6,905 bases of DNA from Candidatus Cloacimonadota bacterium (lineage in GTDB: Bacteria > Cloacimonadota > Cloacimonadia > JGIOTU-2 > B8-G9), in assembly GCA_003647765.1 (NCBI GenBank), contig QMNM01000078.1:1-6905 (forward strand), given 5' to 3'. Both the position numbers and the translations under genes were made by a program. This document shows positions 1 to 5,631 of this stretch, in pieces (positions within the stretch are counted from its first letter, which is position 1; every line of letters begins with the position of its first letter). The notes below the pieces were generated by a model. That model made no database searches and was not told the origin of the DNA. It saw nothing but the letters and a program-made list of their open reading frames with translations.

Positions 1-48
1 AACGCTTACGAAACTGCTTTGGAGAGATTCCCAGAGAAGTTTATTTAA
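1..48 (+). CDS. C-terminal end of an upstream gene (partial)
   Basis: The first 48 bases read as an open frame ending in TAA at 46-48, giving the last 15 residues (NAYETALERFPEKFI) of a protein that begins outside the window. The stop overlaps the AAGGA ribosome binding site of the next gene, the same close packing seen in the genes that follow. This suggests one transcription unit entering from the left. Nothing can be said about function. Confidence 0.55.
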   Translation, partial: NAYETALERFPEKFI

Positions 49-56
49 GGATAACT

Positions 57-671
57 ATGAATATCAAAAGTAATAAAGAAAACAAATCAATGTGGAATAT
101 GGATGTTGGCAAGTGGATCGGTAGTCTTATTACGGATAAAAAATATTGGCTAACATTAATAGTATGGGGTATTTTTGCCACATTTGTATTGGCACTTGAA
201 GGAACTTGGGGTATCCAAGCAGCCGTTTCTATTATAGCGATTTCAGTTCATTTAGTTGTAGTCGGTATTGCTGAAAATAATCGTGTTGATAGTGAAAGAT
301 GGAATGATAGAAAAGCCGACATAAGTATATTTTCACTCTTTGGTATTCCACTGATTATAGTGGCTTTAAGTTATTGGAATGTGACTGCACCAATGTATCA
401 AGATTATAAGACTGCCGATAGAATTGACAGAGTTCTCCCAATGAATGAAGTTAATTTATTCTACAATGACGAAAATAGTATATTTGTCTTATTTGTTGAA
501 GGACAAAAACAACCACTAATCATTGATAAAGGTGGTCATTCTGACACATACAACAGGCTTAAAGCTGATTTCTTGGACAAAAAAATTCAAGTAATTAAGA
601 AAGAGACAAAGGGTTGGACAGATACTAACTCTTCAATTCAATATCACTTAGATGATAGTATATTTGATTAA
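57..671 (+). CDS. Three-TM membrane protein of unknown function
   Basis: This 204-aa protein is not recognised. It has a polar N-terminus of about 28 residues, then three hydrophobic segments at roughly residues 30-47, 52-72 and 89-107. A soluble C-terminal half of about 95 residues follows, mixed in charge and containing a probable beta strand (SIFVLFVEG, about 141-149). The start is supported by AAGGA at 47-51, just upstream of the ATG. It is the first complete gene of a + strand run: the 69-aa gene starts 9 nt after it and the RNA-repair gene 2 nt after that, so all three are probably cotranscribed. The layout (three TMs, then a soluble tail of about 100 residues) resembles that of the gene at 3663, but I see no convincing sequence similarity. 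A membrane location is well supported; the role is unknown. Confidence 0.85.
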   Translation: MNIKSNKENKSMWNMDVGKWIGSLITDKKYWLTLIVWGIFATFVLALEGTWGIQAAVSIIAISVHLVVVGIAENNRVDSERWNDRKADISIFSLFGIPLIIVALSYWNVTAPMYQDYKTADRIDRVLPMNEVNLFYNDENSIFVLFVEGQKQPLIIDKGGHSDTYNRLKADFLDKKIQVIKKETKGWTDTNSSIQYHLDDSIFD

Positions 672-680
672 GGGACAATC

Positions 681-890
681 ATGGAAAGAAAGTTATATAC
701 AGCTATTAAATCAGCTAAAGTCAATAAGGTTCAAGAGTTTATCAAGGGTAATGAATATTTATTTCTTGATAGTTGGTGTGAAGATAGAGATAATAGAGAT
801 GTCACCGTTTTTGACTTCAAGGGTGAACAGAATAATCAAGTCCGCATAACAGAAGCGAGACTCAAAACAATATTTGGATTAAAGGGATAA
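681..890 (+). CDS. Small hypothetical protein, 69 aa
   Basis: A 69-aa soluble protein that I do not recognise. The N-terminal 25 residues are lysine-rich and probably helical (ERKLYTAIKSAKVNKVQEF). An acidic patch (CEDRDNRD) and a short beta-like stretch (VTVFDFKG) follow. The start is chosen because AAGGG at 670-674 sits at a normal distance from ATG 681. An ORF in another frame (652-849) overlaps the same DNA but overlaps its neighbour and lacks a ribosome binding site. The end of this gene supplies the AAAGGG binding site for the large RNA-repair gene, which begins 2 nt after the stop, so translation of the two may be coupled. Confidence 0.75.
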   Translation: MERKLYTAIKSAKVNKVQEFIKGNEYLFLDSWCEDRDNRDVTVFDFKGEQNNQVRITEARLKTIFGLKG

Positions 891-892
891 TC

Positions 893-3613
893 ATGGAAAA
901 AACACAAATCAAAACACAAGTTCATACAATAATTATGTTAGTTGGACCAAGCGGTTCAGGAAAAACTACTTTCGCCAAAAAAGTATTAATCCCAGGACTA
1001 AGTGCTAATTATGACAAGAGCAAGAACTTTGCACCAAATATTCAGTATATTAGTTCTGATGATATTCGTAAAAATATACTTGGTGTAAATTACGATAAGA
1101 TGGATGAGATTATGACTGAGAGTTCAACTCAAGCCTTTGAAATCCTTTTCACACAATTAAGAGCAGTTACATCATACCCTATTAATGCGGAATATGTGAT
1201 TCTTGATACTACTGGTTTATCTGAAAAGTTTAGAACTGATGTTCTTGCTATTGCAGACGATAACAACTATAATGTTGATGTAGTCGTATTTGATTACAAG
1301 AAAGTTGATGAATACCAAAAGAATTTTGTTGCAGATAGCCTCAAAAGTAGAGAAACTGGTGGTAGATTGATTGCTAAACACATGAAGCGATTAAAGACTG
1401 AGGTTCTTAAAACTCTTAGAAAAGGGACTTACCAAAACATATTCAAGATTAAAAGTAAAGACTTTGTAACAGAAGAAACTACTAATGTATACAATATTGA
1501 TTCTGGTGAATATGAAATGGTTGATAATCTTGTTTCAAACTATGATGTTTTTGCTTGGGATTATGAGAAGTACATGGATAGAATTCTTCCATCTAAATAT
1601 GAGTGGATTACAATTGGTGATGTTCATGGTTGTATTAATGAACTTAAAGAGCTTATCAAGAAATATGGCTTTGAAATCAATGAAAATGATGAGATTATTG
1701 ACACTGAAAAATCTAAAGGTTTTGGTCTAATTTTAGCTGGTGACATCGTTGATAAGTCAAGTAATGAGGACATTGAAAAAACCATTCGCTTTGTCCATAA
1801 AAATATGGGTGTTCTGGGCGACAGATTACAGCTTGTTCTTGGTAATCATGAGGAAATGGTGTGGAAGTGGACGACTAACCACAAAGACCTTGAACATACT
1901 GTTGAAAGACTTGACCAAAAAGTTAAGTATTACAACACTGCTATCCTTCTTGAAGAAAAAGAAGATGTTAGAGAACTGTTCTTAGAAATCTTTGCTAAGA
2001 TGAAGGGATGGGTTAAAACAATTGGAACTGATAGAAAAAGTTTCATTGTTACTCATGCACCTTGTGAAGTTAAATTTCTTGAAAAAATGGATGGAAGATC
2101 ACTACATAAACAATATAAGTGTGCGAGTAGAAGCAAAAACAAAGATATGAGTAATGACCAACTTACACCATACCTTAAAGATGAAGCTGTGAAGAACCAA
2201 CCCGTTCATATTTTTGGACACATGGGACAAAACTCTGTTAGAACCTTTAAGAACAAGGTTTGTATTGATGCTGGTTGTGTGTATGGAGCTAAACTTGTTG
2301 GTTATAGTGTTGGGTTTGGGAAACCATATATTCAAACTGTAAGTCAAATCAATGGAACTGAAGCAAGAAATGATTTCAGCAACAACCTATTTGAAGAAGT
2401 AGCTGCTGAGAGAAAAGCTGTTGATATTGATAGCCTTAGTGAGTTCAATCAAAAAAGATTAACTTACCTTATGAACAACGGTATTGGTTATGTTGGTGGA
2501 ACAATTTCTCCAGCTCCAAAAGATGAAGAAAGTGGTGAGTTTGAATCACTTAAATCTGGGCTTGATTACTACAAAGGTAAAGTAAAGTCTGTTGTTTTAC
2601 AACCTAAGTATATGGGTTCAAGAGCACAGATGTATCTTAATAGAGATATTGAGAAGTGTTATGCTACAAGTAGAAATGGTTATAAGATTAAAGAAGATTT
2701 AAGTGCTGTATTTGCAGACCAACTTAAAGAACAAGAAACTCTTATGGGAGCATTCAATATCCAAGAGTTAGTTATGGATGGAGAGCTTATGCCGTGGGCA
2801 TCACTTGGTCGTGGTTTAATTGAAAGCCAGTTTGTTGTTATTGACAAAGCAATCAAGAGTGAAATTGATTTCCTTAGAGAGAATGGTTTTGACGAAGCAT
2901 TTATGGACTTAGAAAAGTCTTACCTTGAAAGTGGTTTTGCAGAAGACAGAAATACTCTGAACAAGAAAGACCTAAACAAAAAGTATGGTCATTCTTACCA
3001 AAACTTTAAGAACATTAAATGGGAACTTGATAGATTTCAGTCAAATGCCACACACGAAGCTGCTTGGAGCATTTACCATGAACAAGTAGAGATTTATGGT
3101 GCTGAGGGTGATACTCATTACAAGCCGTTTAGAATACTTAAAGCGACTAAAACAGAAGAACATGGTGGAGAAATCTTCAAAGTTGATATGAATGCAGCAA
3201 TGCAGTTTGGTTCAATCAATAATGATAGTGTATGTGTTATTGACTTTGAGGACGAGAACTATTTAGAGTTCGCTCAGAAGTGGTATGATGAGATTACTAA
3301 TGTTGGTGAAATGGAAGGTTGTGTTATTAAACCAAATGATGCAGAGAACCCAGAGTGGTTAGCACCATTTATGAAGGTTAGAAATCCAAACTACCTACAT
3401 ATCATTTATGGATATGATATGAACTTCCCTAAAAAGTTCACAAAACTATTCAACCAAAAGAATATTGGTAGAAAGCTTAGAGCTTCTATCGCAGAGTATA
3501 AACTTGGTGAGCAAATGCTTGATATGAAAGTTGGAAGCCCAGAAATCAAACAAGTTCTTGCGAATATGATGTTTGAAAATGAAAAGGAAGTGGGTATTGA
3601 CCCACGCCTTTAA
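893..3613 (+). CDS. pnkp: Trifunctional RNA repair enzyme: polynucleotide kinase, phosphatase and ligase (bacterial Pnkp type)
   Basis: This 906-aa enzyme should heal and seal broken RNA: phosphorylate 5'-OH ends, remove 2',3'-phosphates and rejoin strands. The domain order matches bacterial Pnkp (Clostridium thermocellum enzyme about 870 aa). Kinase, about 10-190: P-loop GPSGSGKT at 18-25 (K24), SSDDIR at 54-59 with the D-x-x-R pair D56/R59, DTTG at 105-108, and an arginine-rich lid around R153-R166. Binuclear metallophosphatase, about 238-480: GDVHG (D243, H245), GDIVD (D284), GNHE (N318, H319), THAP (H388), GHMG (H443) and D459, with spacing very like the known enzyme. Ligase, about 520-900: nucleotidyl lysine K572 in KYMGSRA, MDGE at 628-631, EGCVIKP from E808 (K813), and MKVRN with K828. 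All catalytic signatures look intact. The start has AAAGGG at 881-886. The usual partner methyltransferase Hen1 is absent here. T4 uses separate, unrelated proteins for this job. Substrates are likely tRNAs cut by host nucleases (inference). Confidence 0.93.
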   Translation: MEKTQIKTQVHTIIMLVGPSGSGKTTFAKKVLIPGLSANYDKSKNFAPNIQYISSDDIRKNILGVNYDKMDEIMTESSTQAFEILFTQLRAVTSYPINAEYVILDTTGLSEKFRTDVLAIADDNNYNVDVVVFDYKKVDEYQKNFVADSLKSRETGGRLIAKHMKRLKTEVLKTLRKGTYQNIFKIKSKDFVTEETTNVYNIDSGEYEMVDNLVSNYDVFAWDYEKYMDRILPSKYEWITIGDVHGCINELKELIKKYGFEINENDEIIDTEKSKGFGLILAGDIVDKSSNEDIEKTIRFVHKNMGVLGDRLQLVLGNHEEMVWKWTTNHKDLEHTVERLDQKVKYYNTAILLEEKEDVRELFLEIFAKMKGWVKTIGTDRKSFIVTHAPCEVKFLEKMDGRSLHKQYKCASRSKNKDMSNDQLTPYLKDEAVKNQPVHIFGHMGQNSVRTFKNKVCIDAGCVYGAKLVGYSVGFGKPYIQTVSQINGTEARNDFSNNLFEEVAAERKAVDIDSLSEFNQKRLTYLMNNGIGYVGGTISPAPKDEESGEFESLKSGLDYYKGKVKSVVLQPKYMGSRAQMYLNRDIEKCYATSRNGYKIKEDLSAVFADQLKEQETLMGAFNIQELVMDGELMPWASLGRGLIESQFVVIDKAIKSEIDFLRENGFDEAFMDLEKSYLESGFAEDRNTLNKKDLNKKYGHSYQNFKNIKWELDRFQSNATHEAAWSIYHEQVEIYGAEGDTHYKPFRILKATKTEEHGGEIFKVDMNAAMQFGSINNDSVCVIDFEDENYLEFAQKWYDEITNVGEMEGCVIKPNDAENPEWLAPFMKVRNPNYLHIIYGYDMNFPKKFTKLFNQKNIGRKLRASIAEYKLGEQMLDMKVGSPEIKQVLANMMFENEKEVGIDPRL

Positions 3614-3619
3614 TACCGC

Positions 3620-3642
3620 TTTAAGACGAAGTATGCTACAAT
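3620..3642 (+). promoter_or_regulatory. Promoter TTTAAG-N11-TACAAT, extended -10
   Basis: TTTAAG at 3620-3625 is followed after 11 bases by TACAAT at 3637-3642, with TGC just before it (extended -10). It lies only 7 nt after the stop of the RNA-repair gene and about 20 nt before ATG 3663, so the leader would be short. The same TTTAAG-N11-TANAAT arrangement occurs at 5540 and 6772, again in gaps upstream of + strand genes. The TTTAAG element and T/TG-TANAAT pattern resemble the published Campylobacter vegetative promoter. Confidence 0.7.
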
Positions 3643-3662
3643 AACGGATAAAAAGGATTTAT

Positions 3663-4145
3663 ATGGAAATCAATAGTTTTTCTAAGACAGATAGATTAAG
3701 TGGGGCTTTTGGCTCCATGTTCAAATTTTTATTCGGTTGGGTATTAAAGATAGATATTATTATGATATTTTTAATGCTTGGTGCTTTAGGTTGGATATTT
3801 GGTATGTATATGGACTTTGTTTCTACTATAAAGATATTTGGTTTTGTGTTAGTTGGAACAATCGTTGTTGCTATGTTTGTCGTTGATACTGCAGATGATT
3901 TAGGTGTATGGGTTGGGTTCTGTTTTATTCTTAGTGGTTTAGCTGGATTTTGGTTTGAAGGTAATGTTCAAACTACTACTAAAATTGACACTAAAACAGC
4001 TTATATGGTTGATGCAGTTCTTACTGGTAATTCAATAGAATATATTGGTGGTGACCAGATGACTAAAATCATTACCATCAAAGATGCTGAAATATATCAC
4101 ACTATAAGAAGTTCAAAGATAGTGATAGATTTACTTATATGGTAA
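3663..4145 (+). CDS. Three-TM membrane protein, probably frame-disrupted near its 3' end
   Basis: The visible frame gives 160 aa. Hydrophobic segments lie at about 29-50, 57-75 and 81-98, followed by a soluble tail (VQTTTKIDTKTAYM and onward). It starts after an AAAGGA site at 3652-3657 and its own promoter at 3620. The C-terminus looks wrong: after about residue 146 (DAEIYH) the frame gives TIRSSKIVIDLLIW and stops, while the overlapping -1 frame is open from 4091 and continues as YKKFKDSDRFTYMVN and onward to 4267. Removing two bases in the CACAC run near 4098-4102 would join the two into a protein of about 200 aa with a normal soluble C-terminal domain. Function is not recognised; membrane location is clear. 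Confidence 0.8.
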   Translation: MEINSFSKTDRLSGAFGSMFKFLFGWVLKIDIIMIFLMLGALGWIFGMYMDFVSTIKIFGFVLVGTIVVAMFVVDTADDLGVWVGFCFILSGLAGFWFEGNVQTTTKIDTKTAYMVDAVLTGNSIEYIGGDQMTKIITIKDAEIYHTIRSSKIVIDLLIW

Positions 4146-4267
4146 ATACAACACTGACTAAAAATGTAATTCTTAATTATGTAGGTATCGACTATGAAGT
4201 AGATAAGAAACAATGGATTACATTACACGACATTAAGGCTAGAAAAGACCTTTTCCGCATAAAATAA
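4139..4267 (+). CDS. Displaced C-terminal part of the preceding membrane protein, or a separate 42-aa ORF
   Basis: The first ATG of this frame is at 4139, overlapping the end of the previous gene, and gives 42 aa (starting MVNTTLTKNVILNYVGIDYE). Unlike nearly every other gene here it has no purine-rich ribosome binding site: the bases before the ATG are T-rich coding sequence. The same frame is open upstream to 4091, and the residues there (HYKKFKDSDRFTY) read naturally as a continuation of the 3663 gene. I therefore favour a single gene broken by a 2-nt slip, or read by a -1 shift, over an independent small gene. The next gene has its AAAGG site at the stop of this one. Confidence 0.5.
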   Translation: MVNTTLTKNVILNYVGIDYEVDKKQWITLHDIKARKDLFRIK

Positions 4268-4276
4268 AGGACTATT

Positions 4277-4435
4277 ATGAGAGATAATATAACTTTGAAA
4301 GATATGGAAACACTGTGGGCTGATATAGAAGCTTTAGCTAATATTGGGGAGTGGAAGCAGAGAGTATCGGTGTTTAGGGATACACATACATTAACTGATT
4401 CTGAGGCTATTCAAATAGCCAATAAACAGTTTTAA
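4277..4435 (+). CDS. Small hypothetical protein, 52 aa
   Basis: ATG 4277 follows AAAGGA at 4266-4271 with normal spacing and opens a 52-aa frame ending in TAA at 4433-4435. The product is soluble and acidic, probably mostly helical (TLKDMETLWADIEALANIGE), with a second helix-like part (LTDSEAIQIANKQF) at the C-terminus. I do not recognise it. It lies 9 nt after the stop of the preceding frame and is probably cotranscribed with it from the promoter at 3620. Its last bases merge into the candidate promoter at 4439. Confidence 0.65.
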   Translation: MRDNITLKDMETLWADIEALANIGEWKQRVSVFRDTHTLTDSEAIQIANKQF

Positions 4436-4436
4436 T

Positions 4437-4444
4437 TGTATAAT
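4437..4444 (+). promoter_or_regulatory. Candidate promoter -10 (TGTATAAT)
   Basis: A perfect TATAAT at 4439-4444 preceded directly by TG lies about 45 nt upstream of the start at 4489. The sequence 11 bases upstream is ATAAAC, not TTTAAG, so it lacks the upstream element shared by the other three promoters. A second similar hexamer, TATAAA, lies at 4449-4454. It could drive the small ORFs and the tRNA-Leu downstream. Confidence 0.45.
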
Positions 4445-4488
4445 ATCGTATAAATAACAATGTCACATCGACACAAAGGAGATTTATT

Positions 4489-4548
4489 ATGAATACATTT
4501 AAGAAACTTAACTTAAATTTTATACCAGCACAAGGTGTAAGAACGTAA
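4489..4548 (+). CDS. Leader-size ORF of 19 aa with a possible -1 frameshift
   Basis: ATG 4489 has one of the strongest ribosome binding sites in the window (AAAGGAG at 4476-4482), yet the frame stops after 19 aa (MNTFKKLNLNFIPAQGVRT). At codons 10-11 the zero frame reads A-AAT-TTT, the canonical X-XXY-YYZ pattern of -1 slippery sites. A -1 shift, or one extra base in the T run, would extend the product to 38 aa, ending at TGA 4602-4604, which overlaps the next ATG (4601) as ATGA. The strong binding site indicates translation. Whether the short or extended form is real cannot be decided here. Function is not recognised. Confidence 0.45.
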   Translation: MNTFKKLNLNFIPAQGVRT

Positions 4549-4600
4549 TAGACGAAGACAAAGTTACTAGCTGCTCAACTAATTTATTGAGGATTGAACT

Positions 4601-4657
4601 ATGAGTTTAATTGTAATAGGTTATATAGTTAAGTGGTATCGTTCTAAACGAAAATAG
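4601..4657 (+). CDS. Very small ORF, 18 aa, membrane-peptide-like
   Basis: ATG 4601 follows a GAGG element at 4589-4592 with 8-nt spacing and opens an 18-aa frame (MSLIVIGYIVKWYRSKRK). The product would be a short hydrophobic stretch followed by a strongly basic tail, a plausible membrane-associated micropeptide. The ATG overlaps the TGA of the extended -1 frame of the preceding ORF, a typical coupling arrangement. The length alone is weak evidence, so this stays tentative. Confidence 0.35.
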   Translation: MSLIVIGYIVKWYRSKRK

Positions 4658-4691
4658 TAGACAACCATTATAGCAACCTGGTTGGCGAAAC

Positions 4692-4723
4692 AGAGGGTCG
4701 GCAATAGCTAGACTGCCCCCTCT
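4692..4723 (+). other. GC-rich stem-loop just upstream of the tRNA gene
   Basis: AGAGGG (4692-4697) pairs with CCCTCT (4718-4723), and GGCA (4700-4703) with TGCC (4714-4717). A two-base bulge separates the stems and a 10-base loop closes the structure. This stands out in an AT-rich window. It is followed by only a few scattered Ts, so it would be a weak rho-independent terminator. Being 6 nt before the tRNA it may be a processing signal, a terminator for the small ORFs, or part of a small RNA. It lacks the T-arm consensus of a second tRNA. Confidence 0.5.
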
Positions 4724-4729
4724 CTTTAT

Positions 4730-4816
4730 GCGAGTGTGGTGAAATTGGTATACACGCTACCTTGAGGGGGTAGTGAGAGAAATCTCGTGTCGGTTCAAAT
4801 CCGACCATTCGCACCA
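4730..4816 (+). tRNA. tRNA-Leu, anticodon GAG
   Basis: A complete class II tRNA of 87 nt including the encoded CCA. The acceptor stem GCGAGTG/CATTCGC has seven pairs (one G-U), with discriminator A at 4813 and CCA at 4814-4816. The D-loop contains ATTGGTATAC. The anticodon stem CTACC/GGTAG (4757-4761/4769-4773) holds loop TTGAGGG, so the anticodon is GAG at 4764-4766, reading CUU and CUC leucine codons. The long variable arm is GAGA-GAAA-TCTC, and the T-arm GTCGG/CCGAC encloses TTCAAAT. All stems pair without mismatch, so it looks functional. It ends 2 nt before the stop of a convergent - strand gene. Confidence 0.96.
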
Positions 4817-4818
4817 AA

Positions 4819-5133
4819 TTAAAATTGATTATATGGATTAGCTCTATATGAATTAGCCTGTTGATACTTATTAGGTTCAATAGTAACACCTGACTTACTC
4901 CCATCAGATATTTTTGGAGAATAAAAATCTTTCTTACATTCATCAAACATTGATTTATATTGCACGGCAATTACCAAGTATCTTGACGACATTTTCTTAT
5001 TTTTATCAGCCTTATTAACATATTTTTCATACTGCACTTTATAACTCACACATTCTTTAGGATCTTTTCTATTAGAAACATCATATCCAAATAATATACT
5101 TGCCATTAGTAATATTAATATTATTTTGTGCAT
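4819..5133 (-). CDS. Secreted small protein with Sec-type signal peptide, 104 aa
   Basis: The N-terminus (MHKIILILLMASILFG) is a classic signal peptide, probably cleaved before YDVSN at residue 17. There is no lipobox cysteine, so it should be a soluble periplasmic or extracellular protein rather than a lipoprotein. The mature part is lysine- and tyrosine-rich with two cysteines, C28 and C66, that could form a disulfide, and a C-terminal tail rich in N, Q, S and Y. The ATG overlaps the end of the upstream gene by 13 nt and has TAAGGA at suitable spacing, so the two are translated as a pair. The pair's order recalls inner- and outer-membrane spanins, but the missing lipobox argues against that. 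Its stop lies 2 nt from the tRNA-Leu. Function unknown. Confidence 0.78.
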   Translation of the reverse strand: MHKIILILLMASILFGYDVSNRKDPKECVSYKVQYEKYVNKADKNKKMSSRYLVIAVQYKSMFDECKKDFYSPKISDGSKSGVTIEPNKYQQANSYRANPYNQF

Positions 5134-5498
5134 TGGTCATTCCTTACTACTACTCGTGCTATTGGCTGCCATGGTGCATTTTTCCCTATCTTCCCATATT
5201 TAATTTCCAAGTTATATAGAGTCGTGTAATTTTCTGTATAATCGTCTCGTTCGGCATCGGACACAATGCACGGATTTCTTTCCGCTTTTCTAACAATATC
5301 TTTCATTATCATCATCTGAGTTATTTCTATCTGTGTAGTATTCTCAGCTATGGATGTTAATACATTTGAATACCATGTATAACCAGTAATAGAACTCGTT
5401 GCAAGTAGTGCTACAAGCCCATAAATGGCTACAACAGTATTACTCATTTTATTGAACTTTTCAATAAATGACGGTGTTTCTTCTTTTTCTTTTGGCAT
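5121..5498 (-). CDS. Single-TM membrane protein with extracytoplasmic cysteine pair, 125 aa
   Basis: A charged N-terminus of about 20 residues (MPKEKEETPSFIEKFNKMSN) precedes one hydrophobic segment at about 20-42. A C-terminal domain of some 80 residues follows. The acidic and basic N-terminus would stay in the cytoplasm and the C-terminal domain would lie outside. That domain has a helix with polar repeats (about 46-75) and two cysteines, C77 and C123, near its ends, suggesting a disulfide-closed unit. The start is fixed by AAAGGAG on the - strand (plus 5504-5510). It overlaps the secreted protein gene by 13 nt. A role in lysis, in superinfection exclusion or at the cell surface is possible; I do not recognise the family. 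Confidence 0.8.
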   Translation of the reverse strand: MPKEKEETPSFIEKFNKMSNTVVAIYGLVALLATSSITGYTWYSNVLTSIAENTTQIEITQMMIMKDIVRKAERNPCIVSDAERDDYTENYTTLYNLEIKYGKIGKNAPWQPIARVVVRNDQCTK

Positions 5499-5539
5499 AC
5501 CAACTCCTTTGTTTATCTTTATTTATTGGTTAAGCACAA

Positions 5540-5562
5540 TTTAAGCCTTATTAATGTATAAT
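5540..5562 (+). promoter_or_regulatory. Promoter TTTAAG-N11-TATAAT in the divergent intergenic region
   Basis: TTTAAG at 5540-5545 and a perfect TATAAT at 5557-5562, separated by exactly 11 bases, match the two other promoters of this type. It faces the nicotinamidase-like gene at 5654, giving a leader of about 85 nt that contains two inverted repeats. The TTAAGC of the upstream element also occurs once more at 5530-5535, a short direct repeat. Confidence 0.7.
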
Positions 5563-5580
5563 TACTATAAATAAATACAC

Positions 5581-5596
5581 ATAAGATGTATCTTAT
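5581..5596. promoter_or_regulatory. Perfect inverted repeat ATAAGAT-GT-ATCTTAT, candidate operator
   Basis: Seven-base arms with a 2-base centre begin about 19 bases after the TATAAT at 5557-5562, so the repeat lies just downstream of the expected transcription start. The gap is too short for a good RNA hairpin, and no T run follows on the + strand. A dimeric repressor site fits better than a terminator. Confidence 0.45.
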
Positions 5597-5615
5597 TAAA
5601 AAAACTGTTATTGTA

Positions 5616-5631
5616 TCTAACTAATGTTAGA
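5616..5631. promoter_or_regulatory. Inverted repeat TCTAAC-TAAT-GTTAGA, overlapping a possible second -10
   Basis: Six-base perfect arms around a 4-base loop lie 11 nt before the AAGGA site of the nicotinamidase-like gene. The right arm overlaps TG-T-TAGAAT (5625-5633), a fair extended -10, with CTGTTA 17 bases upstream as a weak -35. It could be an operator over a second promoter or a small hairpin near the ribosome binding site. Confidence 0.4.

Noticed and set aside
652-849. 65-aa ORF overlapping the 69-aa gene
   Set aside because: Its start lies inside the preceding gene and lacks a ribosome binding site; the 681 start has one and fits the operon spacing.
1485-2347. Three 81-aa ORFs inside the Pnkp gene (1485-1730, 1740-1985 and - strand 2102-2347)
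   Set aside because: All lie within conserved metallophosphatase coding sequence, have no ribosome binding site and give leucine/isoleucine-rich shadow translations.
4660-4729. A second tRNA just upstream of tRNA-Leu
   Set aside because: The region folds into a hairpin but has no T-arm consensus, no acceptor stem and too large a loop for an anticodon arm.
4668-4970. 100-aa - strand ORF containing MVGFEPTR
   Set aside because: It runs antisense through the tRNA-Leu; this peptide is a well-known false translation of the reverse strand of tRNA genes. It also overlaps the better-supported secreted-protein gene in another frame.
4819-5498. Calling the - strand pair an i-spanin/o-spanin
   Set aside because: The smaller protein has a signal peptide without a lipobox cysteine, and no holin or endolysin is visible, so the name is not supported.
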